A DNA stretch of 45,756 nt, taken from Sporosarcina sp. NCCP-2222. Its GTDB lineage: Bacteria > Bacillota > Bacilli > Bacillales_A > Planococcaceae. The DNA lies in contig NZ_BQYK01000004.1 of assembly GCF_023168145.1 (NCBI RefSeq), forward strand, positions 251,854 to 297,609. Reading direction: 5' to 3'. Of the stretch, positions 25,586-33,303 are shown piece after piece. The position numbers and the translations under genes were made by a program. The notes below the pieces were generated by a model. It was not told where the DNA came from. It searched no databases and was given only the letters and a program-made list of their open reading frames with translations. The first letter of the stretch is position 1, and each line of letters begins with the position of its first letter.

Positions 25586-26485
25586 TTACATTCCGATTTC
25601 CGCTTTCATCTCCATTTCTTTTTCCTCTGTACTTCCTCCGAAGGTTAATACAATTATTCCGCCGAGCAACAAAGCAACGCCAATCCAGGAGACAAATGCC
25701 AGCCTTTCACCGACAACAAAAAAGCTAAGTACAGCAGCTGTCAGTGGCTCGGCCAAAGACAAGGTGACAGCCGAAGAAGAGGAAATCCGCTGCAGTCCAA
25801 ACGAGAAAACAATATAGGCAATGGACGTAGCAGCAAGACCGAGGTAAAGCGTGCCAACAATGCCCGGAACTGTTAGTATACCCTCCTTGCTAGACGTAAA
25901 TAGAAATGGAAGCAATACGGCGGCACTAATGGAAAACGTAATAGCAACAGCTGGAACTGCATCGACTTGTTTCAACATTTTTTTATTAAATAGCGTATAT
26001 ACCGCAAACATGAGCCCCGCTCCAAGAGATAGAACTACACCAAGTGGATTGACAACCATCCCCTCTTTGTCGGAAAACAGTAATATGCATCCTACAATAG
26101 ATAAGACTGTTGCAATCATCCAGTTTTTTGTAGGTTTCTTTTTTAATAATACCCATTCCAATATTCCCGAAAAGATAGGGGCACTTCCGATAGCAACCAC
26201 AGTCCCAATTGCCACGCCGGTTAGACGGACAGATGAAAAGAAGCAAAACTGGAATAGCGCCATGGCCAAACCTGCAATAATAGTCAACTTCCAGGGCCAT
26301 CCCCGGACACTGATTTTCTTCATCAGTAGCAAAGCGAGCAACAGCGTAAACCCTCCAACTGCCAGGCGAGTGGATGCAATGGTAAGCGGAGCAATCGTAC
26401 TCGGCATAAAGGTTTGCGCAGTCCCAGTTGTGCCCCATAAAACGGCCCCGATCAAAACTGCTACATAAGCAAGCTTCTTCGACAT
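25586..26485 (-). CDS. EamA/DMT family transporter, copy 2
   Basis: 299 residues, ten hydrophobic segments. It is collinear with the 24066 gene: AVLWGTTGTAQTFMPSTIAPL, RLTGVAIGTVVAIGSAPIFSG and SSSAVTLSLAEPLTAAVLSFFVVGERL are near-identical blocks. The tail is acidic and longer (GGSTEEKEMEMKAEIGM). ATG 26485 has GGGAGGGG upstream. The gene pair most likely arose by local duplication with later divergence. They could handle related substrates or act together; EamA proteins can be homodimers, so heteromers are conceivable but unproven. Confidence 0.88.
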   Translation of the reverse strand: MSKKLAYVAVLIGAVLWGTTGTAQTFMPSTIAPLTIASTRLAVGGFTLLLALLLMKKISVRGWPWKLTIIAGLAMALFQFCFFSSVRLTGVAIGTVVAIGSAPIFSGILEWVLLKKKPTKNWMIATVLSIVGCILLFSDKEGMVVNPLGVVLSLGAGLMFAVYTLFNKKMLKQVDAVPAVAITFSISAAVLLPFLFTSSKEGILTVPGIVGTLYLGLAATSIAYIVFSFGLQRISSSSAVTLSLAEPLTAAVLSFFVVGERLAFVSWIGVALLLGGIIVLTFGGSTEEKEMEMKAEIGM

Positions 26486-26622
26486 AACGTACCCCTCCCT
26501 AGTTCAAGTAGATAACTAGTGAATACCCACAATTCACCAATAGCAATCAGAACAAGATAAATAGAAGATAAACGACTTCTCTTCAGAAAGATTACCGGTT
26601 TGAAAAGGAAGGTGGTAAACGA

Positions 26623-26650
26623 TTACATATTTACGGATAGATTCTACTAT
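26623..26650 (+). promoter_or_regulatory. Probable promoter of queT
   Basis: TTACAT (26623-26628), 16 bp, TACTAT (26645-26650); matches are moderate. It sits about 30 bp before the preQ1 aptamer. Confidence 0.45.
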
Positions 26651-26678
26651 GTTAGACTGACAGATAGGCTTTTCGCCT

Positions 26679-26716
26679 CGTGGTTCGTAACCATCCCACG
26701 ATAAAAAACTAAGGAG
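26679..26716 (+). promoter_or_regulatory. preQ1-I riboswitch
   Basis: Stem P1 CGTGG pairs with CCACG, the loop holds TTCGTAACCATC, and the A-rich tail ATAAAAAACTAAGG follows. This is the minimal preQ1 class I aptamer. The tail contains the AAGGAG ribosome-binding site (26711-26716), so ligand binding and pseudoknot formation should hide it and block translation of queT. Confidence 0.9.
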
Positions 26717-26724
26717 AAATGAAT

Positions 26725-27210
26725 ATGAAAGTCAAAACAATGGCAACGAGCGGGATTATCGCTGCGTTGTATGTCGCTGTGACGTTTTTGATTGCCCCTT
26801 TCGGCTTCACAAACATCCAGTTTCGTTTGTCAGAGATGTTTAACCATCTCGTCGTCTTCAACAAGAAGTATATAATCGGAGTTGTACTTGGGGTATTTAT
26901 ATCCAATTTGCTCTTCTCCGAGCTAGGGCCGATTGATTTAGTGTTCGGCGTTGGGCAATCTGTCATTGCACTCTCAATCACCATTCTTTCTGCAAAATTC
27001 ATTCAGGGATTATACAAGCGGATGATATTTAACACCCTTGTATTCACCTTCACCATGTTCCTCATTGCATGGGAATTGAATATTGCTCTCGGTTTCCCGT
27101 TTTGGATTACTTGGGGGTTCGTCGCAGTTGGCGAGTTCGCTGTCATGGCGGTAGGAATTCCTATTATGAAGGCTTTGAATGACCGGTTACGGCTGGATAA
27201 GCTCATATAA
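26725..27210 (+). CDS. queT: QueT-type queuosine-precursor transporter (ECF S-component)
   Basis: 161 residues with five or six membrane helices. It begins KTMATSGIIAALYVAVTFLIAPFGFTNIQFRLSE, typical of QueT proteins. These are substrate-binding S-components that work with the shared ECF energy module to import preQ0/preQ1. The preQ1-I riboswitch directly upstream supports this substrate and implies feedback repression. ATG 26725 lies eight bases from AAGGAG; ATG 26719 is only two bases away and is less likely. No ATPase gene is adjacent, as usual for group II ECF systems. Confidence 0.92.
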   Translation: MKVKTMATSGIIAALYVAVTFLIAPFGFTNIQFRLSEMFNHLVVFNKKYIIGVVLGVFISNLLFSELGPIDLVFGVGQSVIALSITILSAKFIQGLYKRMIFNTLVFTFTMFLIAWELNIALGFPFWITWGFVAVGEFAVMAVGIPIMKALNDRLRLDKLI

Positions 27211-27245
27211 AAAAGCAGGCTCCCTCTGAGGAACCTGCTTTTTTC
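27209..27245. terminator. Bidirectional terminator between queT and the CxxC protein gene
   Basis: AAGCAGG pairs with CCTGCTT, with inner pairing around the loop; T runs occur on both strands. It serves the convergent genes on each side. Confidence 0.8.
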
Positions 27246-27250
27246 ATTGA

Positions 27251-27430
27251 TTAATCCAACAATCGGTTGTTGTGATCTACATCTAAAACCCGCACTTCCT
27301 TTTGTGCTGTCATGGTATTCTGAATAAATCCATTGCCGTGACAGACACTACAGCCATATTGCCATCCTTCGTCATCCGCCAGCATTCCAGTTCCTTCGCA
27401 CGCTCTGCAAGTACCCTCGCGGTCGATCAT
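27251..27430 (-). CDS. Small CxxC zinc-ribbon protein, 59 aa
   Basis: A short gene with an excellent ribosome-binding site (AGGAGGAGA) before ATG 27430. The product reads MIDREGTCRACEGTGML, then GCSVCHGNGFIQ. These are two CxxC pairs with the glycine spacing (CxxCxGxG) of the DnaJ zinc-binding repeat, about 16 residues apart, enough for one zinc site. The polar C-terminal tail ends in NNRLLD. It lies 20 bp downstream of the aconitase gene on the same strand and shares its transcript. The role is unknown; a redox or Fe-S assembly helper for the aconitase is an attractive guess only. Confidence 0.75.
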   Translation of the reverse strand: MIDREGTCRACEGTGMLADDEGWQYGCSVCHGNGFIQNTMTAQKEVRVLDVDHNNRLLD

Positions 27431-27449
27431 AATTATCTCCTCCTTTTTT

Positions 27450-29405
27450 TTATTGCATTTGCGCTTGCTTCCCTTTTGCCCAATTGATCATGCCGCCGGC
27501 TAGCATCACTTCAATTTGACGCTCTGACAGCGTATGTTGAACAAGAATTTGTTTATCCTTCCCTTTAACCGATACACCAAATTCGTTGACCGATTGAATT
27601 GCTTCTCGCAGGTTCGTCAGTTGAAGCACATCTCCTTGTTCTAAGGAATCGTAATCTTCTGGATTCACAAATGTCAGTGGCAAAATGCCGAAATTAACAA
27701 GGTTTTGCCAATGAATGCGGGCAAAATCTCTTGCTAAAGCGACGCGCAAGCCTAAGTACCTCGGTGCAAGTGCTGCATGTTCACGACTGGACCCCTGACC
27801 ATAGTTGCTTCCGCCGACTATCGCATGCCCGCCGGTAGCTGTGCTGGCCATCGCGCGTGCGTAATAGGTACGATCAATGATCTCAAAAGCGAATTTACTG
27901 ATTTCCGGCAAATTGCTTCGATAAGGAAGCACACGGGCGCCGCCTGCCAGAATCTCATCTGTGGAAATATTATCCCCCATTTTCAATAGAATTGGCAGTT
28001 CCATTGAGTCGTGGAGTTCGTCCATTTCTGGTATCAACGCGATATTCGGTCCTTTATACAATTCAACCTTTTGCGCCTCCTCAAATGGCAATGGCTCCGC
28101 AAGCAGTTTCGTATCAATCGTGGGTTGTTCAGGATCAGACACTTTTGGATACGGCATGTCCAGTGTTCTCGGATCCGTGATGACACCTGTCAAAGCAGAC
28201 GCGGCTGCTGTTTCGGGGCTGCATAAGAAAACACTATCTTCGAGTGTACCCGACCGGCCCGGGAAATTCCGCGGCGTTGTACGTAAACTATTCCGGCCTG
28301 TTGCTGGCGCTTGCCCCATGCCGATGCATCCATTGCAGCCGGCTTGATGCAAACGGGCTCCCGCCTGAAGAAGACTAGCAATATGCCCATCCTTCACAAG
28401 GTCTGTCAACAACTGCCGAGACGTCGGGTTGATGTCGAATGAAATACCTTCTTTAATCTTTTTGCCATCCACGATTTGGGCCACTACTGCAAAATCCCGA
28501 AAGCCCGGATTTGCAGACGATCCGACATATGATTGATAAATCGGCGTTCCTGCCACTTCAGACACCGGAACTACTTTTCCCGGACTGGATGGTTTGGCAA
28601 TGAGAGGCTCCAATTCGGACAGGTTAATCTCCTCATACAAATCATAAGTGGCCCCCTCATCTGCCAAGAGTTCTGTCCAATCTTCCTCACGCCCTTGCTG
28701 TTTCAAGAAATGACGCACTTCTTCGTCAGAAGGGAAGACACTTGTTGTAGCACCTAATTCCGCTCCCATGTTCGCAATAACGTGCCGGTCCATGGCACTG
28801 AGACTTTTCAAGCCCGGGCCATAGTATTCAATGATCTTCCCGACCCCACCTTTCACATCAAAACGGCGCAGCATCTCTAGAATGACATCTTTTGCACTTA
28901 CCCAATCCGGCAACTCACCCGTCAATTTGACGCCCCACACTTTCGGCATCTTGATATAAACCGGCTCACCGGCTATCGCAAGCGCTACATCGAGACCACC
29001 CGCTCCCATGGCCAGCATTCCCATACAACCATTCGCACAAGTATGACTATCAGACCCGAGCAATGTCTTGCCCGGTTTGGCGAGCCGTTGCATATGGACC
29101 GGGTGACTTACACCATTTCCCGGCTGACTATAATAAAGGCCGAAACGTCTTGTGGCACTTTGTAAGAAAAGGTGATCATCTGCATTTTTGTTGTCGACTT
29201 GTATGACGTTGTGATCCACATACTGCGCGGATGCCTCGGTCTGCGCCCGCTTGACACCCATTGCCTCCAACTCTAGCATGACCATAGTTCCAGTAGCGTC
29301 CTGTGTCAGCGTCTGATCAATTTTCAGACCAATTTCTGAACCAGGTTCCATCTTGCCTGATACTAGATGGGTCCGAATCAATTTTTGTGTAATATTCAGC
29401 GGCAA
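27450..29405 (-). CDS. Aconitate hydratase, short form (Aquifex type)
   Basis: 651 residues. It isomerises citrate to isocitrate in the TCA cycle. The three 4Fe-4S ligands are visible: one Cys in SDSHTCANGCMG and the pair in GCNGCIGMG. The swivel domain near the C-terminus has GDNISTDEI and SNYGQGSSREHAAL. Bacilli normally use the roughly 900-residue CitB (IRP1 type) with RNA-binding function; this shorter, differently arranged form is the putative-aconitase branch close to LeuC/homoaconitase. The start is TTG 29405 with AAAGGAGG seven bases upstream. Whether it replaces or supplements CitB cannot be told from this window; a related hydro-lyase activity is possible. Confidence 0.85.
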   Translation of the reverse strand: MPLNITQKLIRTHLVSGKMEPGSEIGLKIDQTLTQDATGTMVMLELEAMGVKRAQTEASAQYVDHNVIQVDNKNADDHLFLQSATRRFGLYYSQPGNGVSHPVHMQRLAKPGKTLLGSDSHTCANGCMGMLAMGAGGLDVALAIAGEPVYIKMPKVWGVKLTGELPDWVSAKDVILEMLRRFDVKGGVGKIIEYYGPGLKSLSAMDRHVIANMGAELGATTSVFPSDEEVRHFLKQQGREEDWTELLADEGATYDLYEEINLSELEPLIAKPSSPGKVVPVSEVAGTPIYQSYVGSSANPGFRDFAVVAQIVDGKKIKEGISFDINPTSRQLLTDLVKDGHIASLLQAGARLHQAGCNGCIGMGQAPATGRNSLRTTPRNFPGRSGTLEDSVFLCSPETAAASALTGVITDPRTLDMPYPKVSDPEQPTIDTKLLAEPLPFEEAQKVELYKGPNIALIPEMDELHDSMELPILLKMGDNISTDEILAGGARVLPYRSNLPEISKFAFEIIDRTYYARAMASTATGGHAIVGGSNYGQGSSREHAALAPRYLGLRVALARDFARIHWQNLVNFGILPLTFVNPEDYDSLEQGDVLQLTNLREAIQSVNEFGVSVKGKDKQILVQHTLSERQIEVMLAGGMINWAKGKQAQMQ

Positions 29406-29476
29406 TGAACTTCCTCCTTTTATTGAATCTCATTCAATTCATACCCTAGAATCCATTGGATTAACGGATATCTAAA

Positions 29477-29512
29477 CAAAAAGGCCTCTTCCATCTAATT
29501 GACGAAGAGGCT
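29477..29512 (-). terminator. Terminator after the DUF2512 gene
   Basis: On the minus strand GCCTCTTC pairs with GAAGAGGC and is followed by CTTTTTG; it starts seven bases after the stop codon. Confidence 0.85.
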
Positions 29513-29518
29513 TGTTCA

Positions 29519-29890
29519 TTAGACATGCATGTTAGTGTACTGCGTTTTCAATAGCCAGGCATGAAAGAAATATTCTCCAATTGCAATCACGACACCTGTG
29601 AGTAGCGCTTCTCCTAAAGAATTATTATATCCAAAGAGAAGCAGCCCTCCCCATATAATCAGAAAACCGAGGATTAGATCGCCGGTAGTCGCCGCCATGT
29701 TACCCATTTTGGGTAGAATCATCAGATCCCCAGCAACATAGGAAACCAATAGCAGGACTATCCCTATAATTGTTGAATGCACAAACGAGACATTGTAAAT
29801 TGCCGATAATACAATCCAAAGGACAAGAAAAGTCAAGGCAGCTTTCATCATAATCGCCAATCCATGATTCACGTGAGTTTCTTCATTCAC
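29519..29890 (-). CDS. DUF2512 (YndM-like) membrane protein
   Basis: 123 residues with four hydrophobic helices. The signature VSYVAGDLMILPKMGNMAATTGDLILGFLIIW and the end GEYFFHAWLL fit the DUF2512 family of Bacillales, of which B. subtilis YndM is a member; no biochemical role is established. The start is GTG 29890, with GGAGAG six bases upstream. It is monocistronic with its own terminator. Confidence 0.8.
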   Translation of the reverse strand: MNEETHVNHGLAIMMKAALTFLVLWIVLSAIYNVSFVHSTIIGIVLLLVSYVAGDLMILPKMGNMAATTGDLILGFLIIWGGLLLFGYNNSLGEALLTGVVIAIGEYFFHAWLLKTQYTNMHV

Positions 29891-29975
29891 TTGGATCTCT
29901 CCATTTCTTTTTTGGTACAATTAAAGTACCCCATTTTTTGGTTCCTTACCGTAGAAAAGAATGGGAGTCTCACTG

Positions 29976-30236
29976 ATGAATAAAATTCCGAAGGAGCAAC
30001 ATCCTATGTATATGACAATAGAACAGACCGCTGAATATATCGGCATGCCAGTGGAGCAAGTCCGCCAATACGTATTGGCCGGGAGAATACGTGCCGTCCA
30101 CGACGGGGAGCAGTATTTAGTGAATCAAGATCAATTCACGCTGTATTTTTCTCAACTAGAAACAGCCAAACGGTTAATTGAGGAGTATTGGAATGACCCC
30201 ATCCCGCCCGACCGTGATATTAAAGACGAGGACTGA
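29976..30236 (+). CDS. Small helix-turn-helix (excisionase-type) DNA-binding protein
   Basis: 86 residues. MTIEQTAEYIGMPVEQVRQYVLAGRIRAVHDGEQYLVNQ is a MerR-like winged-helix (HTH_17, excisionase family): the recognition helix starts at PVEQVRQYV and the wing carries the basic residues. The C-terminal half is helical and acidic. Such proteins recur in Bacillales outside phages as orphan regulators. ATG 29976 has GGGAG about eight bases upstream. No integrase or attachment site is nearby, so a mobile-element origin is not supported. Confidence 0.7.
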   Translation: MNKIPKEQHPMYMTIEQTAEYIGMPVEQVRQYVLAGRIRAVHDGEQYLVNQDQFTLYFSQLETAKRLIEEYWNDPIPPDRDIKDED

Positions 30237-30400
30237 AACTAACTAGGTAAAAAGACTCAATTTATTTATTTAGTAGGCTCCAAACAGTATAAACCTCAAA
30301 CCGGAAGATACTTTCCTCAGGCCATACTACGACTAGATTAAACACGTTTTATAAAAAAATAAAATTTGACTTCTTTTCTTTTTAACCTCTTCGCCCCCTT

Positions 30401-30429
30401 TTGCATTCCGTCATAAGGGTTGGTATAGT
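30401..30429 (+). promoter_or_regulatory. Sigma-A promoter of the BCCT gene
   Basis: TTGCAT (30401-30406), 17 bp, TATAGT (30424-30429). The start codon is about 40 bp downstream, giving a short leader. Confidence 0.7.
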
Positions 30430-30470
30430 TGATAGTCGTTTTAACAATACGAAATGTCATAGGGGGCAAC

Positions 30471-31973
30471 ATGAAAAAAATATCAAATGTCTTTTATATA
30501 ACGATCGGATTGATCGTCTTAGCTGTCGGATACGGCGTCCTAGCTTCCGATAGCTTTGAAACCGTTACTACTAACATCAAGAGCTTTGTCTCTTCATCAT
30601 TCGGCTGGTATTACATGATGCTGCTGTCTGTACTGCTTGTCCTTAGCATCTTCTTCATCGTAAGTCCATTTGGCAAAATCAGATTAGGCAAGGATGAAGA
30701 TCGACCACAGTTTTCAACCGTAACGTGGATTGCCATGCTGTTCTCAGCCGGAATGGGTATCGGCTTGGTTTTCTATGGGGCTGCTGAGCCATTGTCCCAT
30801 TACGCTGTCAGTCCGGCGACTGCTGCACCGAATACGGATGCCGCGTTTAAGGAATCCTTGCGTCAATCGTTCTTCCACTGGGGTCTCCATGTCTGGGCTA
30901 TGTATGGAGTTGTCGCACTGTCGTTAGCCTTCTTCCAGTTCCGTAAAAACGAACCGGGATTAATTTCAGCAACATTGAAGCCGATCTTCGGCAAAAAGAT
31001 GGAGGGGCCTTGGGGTATTCTCGTCGATGTCCTTGCCGTCTTCGCAACCGCTTTTGGTGTCGCTACATCTCTCGGCTTCGGTGCTGTTCAAATTAATGCA
31101 GGGCTAAACTATTTATTCGGCGTGACTATTGGCATCGAAGTACAATTTATCATCATCGCCATTGTAACCGTCCTTTTCATCATGTCGGCTTGGACGGGAC
31201 TCAGCAAAGGAATTAAATATCTTTCGAACACCAACCTGGTGCTGGCACTGGTACTTTTGGCATTCGTCGTCATATTGGGACCGACACTACTCATTTTTAA
31301 TATGTTCACCGATTCAATTGGCGGCTATTTGGCTAATTTAGTACAAATGAGCTTCCGGACCGCACCACTTAATGCAGAAAATCGGGAGTGGCTGGATAGC
31401 TGGACAATCTTTTACTGGGCTTGGTGGATTTCTTGGGCACCGTTCGTCAGCATGTTTATCGCACGTGTTTCTAAAGGAAGAACCATCCGGGAATTTATGG
31501 TCGGCGTACTATTGGCCCCAACACTCTTAAGCGCCTTTTGGTTCTCGGCGTTCGGTACAACCGCAATAAATATCCAGCGGGAAGGACTCGCAGATTTGGC
31601 AAAGGAATCAACGGAACTGGTTATCTTTGAAATGTTCCATAACATGCCATGGTCCTTCGTCATCTCGCTCATCGCCGTATTGCTGATCGCCTCCTTCTTC
31701 ATTACGTCTGCCGATTCGGCTACGTTTGTACTAGGGATGCAATCAACATACGGTTCCCTGACACCACCAAATAACATTAAAATCATATGGGGCGTCATCC
31801 AATCGGCCATCGCGCTCATCTTGCTGTCCGTCAATGGCCTGACTGCCCTGCAAAACACAATTATTATTGCAGCATTGCCATTCTCTTTTATCATGCTCCT
31901 GATGATTATCTCGCTGATTAAGGCGCTCAATAAAGAAATGAAGAGCATACAACGGAAGAAGAATAGTCGATAA
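30471..31973 (+). CDS. BCCT family glycine betaine transporter (OpuD-like)
   Basis: 500 residues with 12 membrane helices. Family hallmarks are GMGIGLVFYGAAEPLSHY and the helix-8 signature WWISWAPFVSMFIARVSKGRTIREF with its conserved tryptophans. The protein imports glycine betaine or related trimethylammonium solutes with Na+ for osmoprotection, as B. subtilis OpuD does. ATG 30471 has AGGGGGC upstream; the GTG/ATG codons further 5' overlap the promoter -10. It is monocistronic between a sigma-A promoter and a strong terminator. The exact substrate (betaine, choline or carnitine) is not determined by sequence inspection. Confidence 0.92.
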   Translation: MKKISNVFYITIGLIVLAVGYGVLASDSFETVTTNIKSFVSSSFGWYYMMLLSVLLVLSIFFIVSPFGKIRLGKDEDRPQFSTVTWIAMLFSAGMGIGLVFYGAAEPLSHYAVSPATAAPNTDAAFKESLRQSFFHWGLHVWAMYGVVALSLAFFQFRKNEPGLISATLKPIFGKKMEGPWGILVDVLAVFATAFGVATSLGFGAVQINAGLNYLFGVTIGIEVQFIIIAIVTVLFIMSAWTGLSKGIKYLSNTNLVLALVLLAFVVILGPTLLIFNMFTDSIGGYLANLVQMSFRTAPLNAENREWLDSWTIFYWAWWISWAPFVSMFIARVSKGRTIREFMVGVLLAPTLLSAFWFSAFGTTAINIQREGLADLAKESTELVIFEMFHNMPWSFVISLIAVLLIASFFITSADSATFVLGMQSTYGSLTPPNNIKIIWGVIQSAIALILLSVNGLTALQNTIIIAALPFSFIMLLMIISLIKALNKEMKSIQRKKNSR

Positions 31974-31981
31974 AAATTATA

Positions 31982-32018
31982 AAAGCAGTATTCCCGCTAT
32001 CATGGGATACTGCTTTTT
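31982..32018. terminator. Bidirectional terminator
   Basis: AAAGCAGTATTCCC pairs with GGGATACTGCTTT around GCTATCAT, with T runs on both strands; it separates the convergent BCCT and deoxyribosyltransferase-like genes. Confidence 0.85.
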
Positions 32019-32019
32019 A

Positions 32020-32421
32020 TTAGGTGGAGACTATAGTTTCCGCCTGACAAACTATGTCAATTAATTCCTCAATGGTTCCCATACATTTCTCAACTCCTGG
32101 CAGATGATAAAAAGTACTGGTCGTTTCTACATCATCAGCTTCGCCATTGGGTGAATGAAGATAAATCGTCTTATTCTGACCTAACGCAATTCCAAATTCA
32201 ATATGACTCCCTTTACCAGCAGGCAATAAGACGACGATGAAATCAGCTTCCATGATGGCATCTTTCTCTTTTTGACCAATCTCTCTCAACTGATCAATCG
32301 TTGCGCCCCTTTCATTTTGCGTCCAATCATAGGTATGGCGGAATCCTAAATTTTTGAGCCTTCCGCTCACAATTCGAACCGTTTCGATATTAGAGAAGCT
32401 GGATGCAATATAAAAATTCAT
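32020..32421 (-). CDS. Nucleoside 2-deoxyribosyltransferase-like protein
   Basis: 133 residues with a flavodoxin-like fold. It opens NFYIASSFSNIETVRIVSGRLKNLGFRHTYDWT. The core is AIMEADFIVVLLPAGKGSHIEFGIALGQNKTIYLHSP, the pattern of nucleoside 2-deoxyribosyltransferases and related NTD-fold proteins (COG3613-like). The Glu in HIEFG would correspond to the catalytic nucleophile. The reaction may be base exchange or hydrolysis on deoxynucleosides, or nucleotide sensing in defence contexts; I would not choose between them. ATG 32421 lies nine bases from AAAGGA. Confidence 0.75.
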   Translation of the reverse strand: MNFYIASSFSNIETVRIVSGRLKNLGFRHTYDWTQNERGATIDQLREIGQKEKDAIMEADFIVVLLPAGKGSHIEFGIALGQNKTIYLHSPNGEADDVETTSTFYHLPGVEKCMGTIEELIDIVCQAETIVST

Positions 32422-32465
32422 ATTTTCACGTCCTTTCATTCAGCAGCGCTGAATTGATATATTCA

Positions 32466-32705
32466 CTACAATAGTTTTTTAATTATTTGAACTAAATATT
32501 TCGCAGCAAAGAATGATAAAGGAATTCCAAATATCAAGAGAAACAAGCCCATAGAAGGACTATTGAAAAAGTATTCATTTTCCAAGTAAGCAGCTAGTTT
32601 AAAGTATTGTAGATAAATTATTATTACTAAAGCTACAAAGCCTGCTTCTCTTATCATTAATTTATTTTCGTTAACTTTTCCCTTTCTATTCCAATTTTCT
32701 TCCAT
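32466..32705 (-). CDS. Small two-helix membrane protein, paralogue of the 40512 gene
   Basis: 79 residues: a polar N-terminus (MEENWNRKGKVNENK), then two hydrophobic helices at about 17-38 and 52-77. The second helix, LLIFGIPLSFFAAKYLVQIIKKLL, aligns with ILIFGVIPLSYLSAKFVVKVIKITW of the protein at 40512, and the first pair of helices also matches in spacing and in EYFFN/QYFWN. Both therefore belong to one family I do not recognise. GGGGGGGATT precedes the ATG. The gene stands between a deoxyribosyltransferase-like gene and degenerate DNA. Confidence 0.65.
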   Translation of the reverse strand: MEENWNRKGKVNENKLMIREAGFVALVIIIYLQYFKLAAYLENEYFFNSPSMGLFLLIFGIPLSFFAAKYLVQIIKKLL

Positions 32706-33303
32706 AACAAAATCCCCCCCTTATCCACTGCTTTGTTAGTCCAAAAATTTATTTCATAATCTTTAAGGTATTTTAACGAGATTACTGGGATCTTCCTTCT
32801 ATATTTTCTTTCCAATATCCAATCAGCAAGTGTTTTAACAAGCAAATTAGCAAAGGCACAGTTTTTATATGATCCGTTGGTGATTCGAATGGCAATCGTC
32901 CCAAAGTTCTGCCTCCTAAGATAAGAATTAGATTTTCCTTAACATAAATTGTACATAAAAGCATTTAAACTTCCAGCGGGATTCCAATTTCTTATTTAAC
33001 TAAACTTCTTCATTAGTCTAGAAAATAAATTCATAATACTCATTATATTTTAACATATATTCTCCTTCTTCCTTCTAATTTTCGGCACACAAATTCAGTT
33101 CCTGTGTTAATTCTTGTTCTAATTGAAGTTCCAGTTCGTCTATATAAATCATATAAACGTTGATATAACAACAAAAACGGGGACACAATCCACATATGAA
33201 TTGTGTCCCCAAATGCTATGTTTATTATTATTTTCTCCCTATCAACCGAACCCGTTAGGAAATATAGCAATCCTTTTTTCATTACTATTTACAAACACCA
33301 TTT
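32706..33303 (-). pseudogene. Gene-poor, AT-rich stretch with probable gene debris
   Basis: No intact gene. On the minus strand a 70-codon open stretch (about 32920-32657) reads naturally (TNGSYKNCAFANLLVKTLADW, shortened here) but lacks a start codon. A different frame has AGGAGG and TTG (about 32905) followed by 40 codons. Further upstream a frame ends ELTQELNLCAEN with a stop near 33085. It is followed by a good site (AGAAGGAG) and a 12-codon ORF MLKYNEYYEFIF. These look like remnants of one or two small genes broken by frameshifts. A strong inverted repeat lies at 33179-33210. Confidence 0.35.
33179..33210. repeat. Strong inverted repeat, REP-like or terminator
   Basis: GGGGACACAAT (33179-33189) and ATTGTGTCCCC (33200-33210) form an 11-bp perfect stem with a 10-base loop. 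On the minus strand it is followed by GTTTTTG, so it may end the hom transcript about 95 bp beyond its stop. The GGGGACAC/GTGTCCCC tips also resemble REP-type palindromes. Confidence 0.6.

Noticed and set aside
29976..30236. HTH/excisionase-type gene as sign of a prophage or integrated element
   Set aside because: No integrase, attachment repeats or phage genes lie nearby; such HTH proteins are common chromosomal regulators.
33043..33282. 79-codon minus-strand ORF MKKGLLYFLTGSVDREK...
   Set aside because: It runs straight through the 11-bp inverted repeat and the shared 18-bp motif, with no ribosome-binding site or family resemblance.
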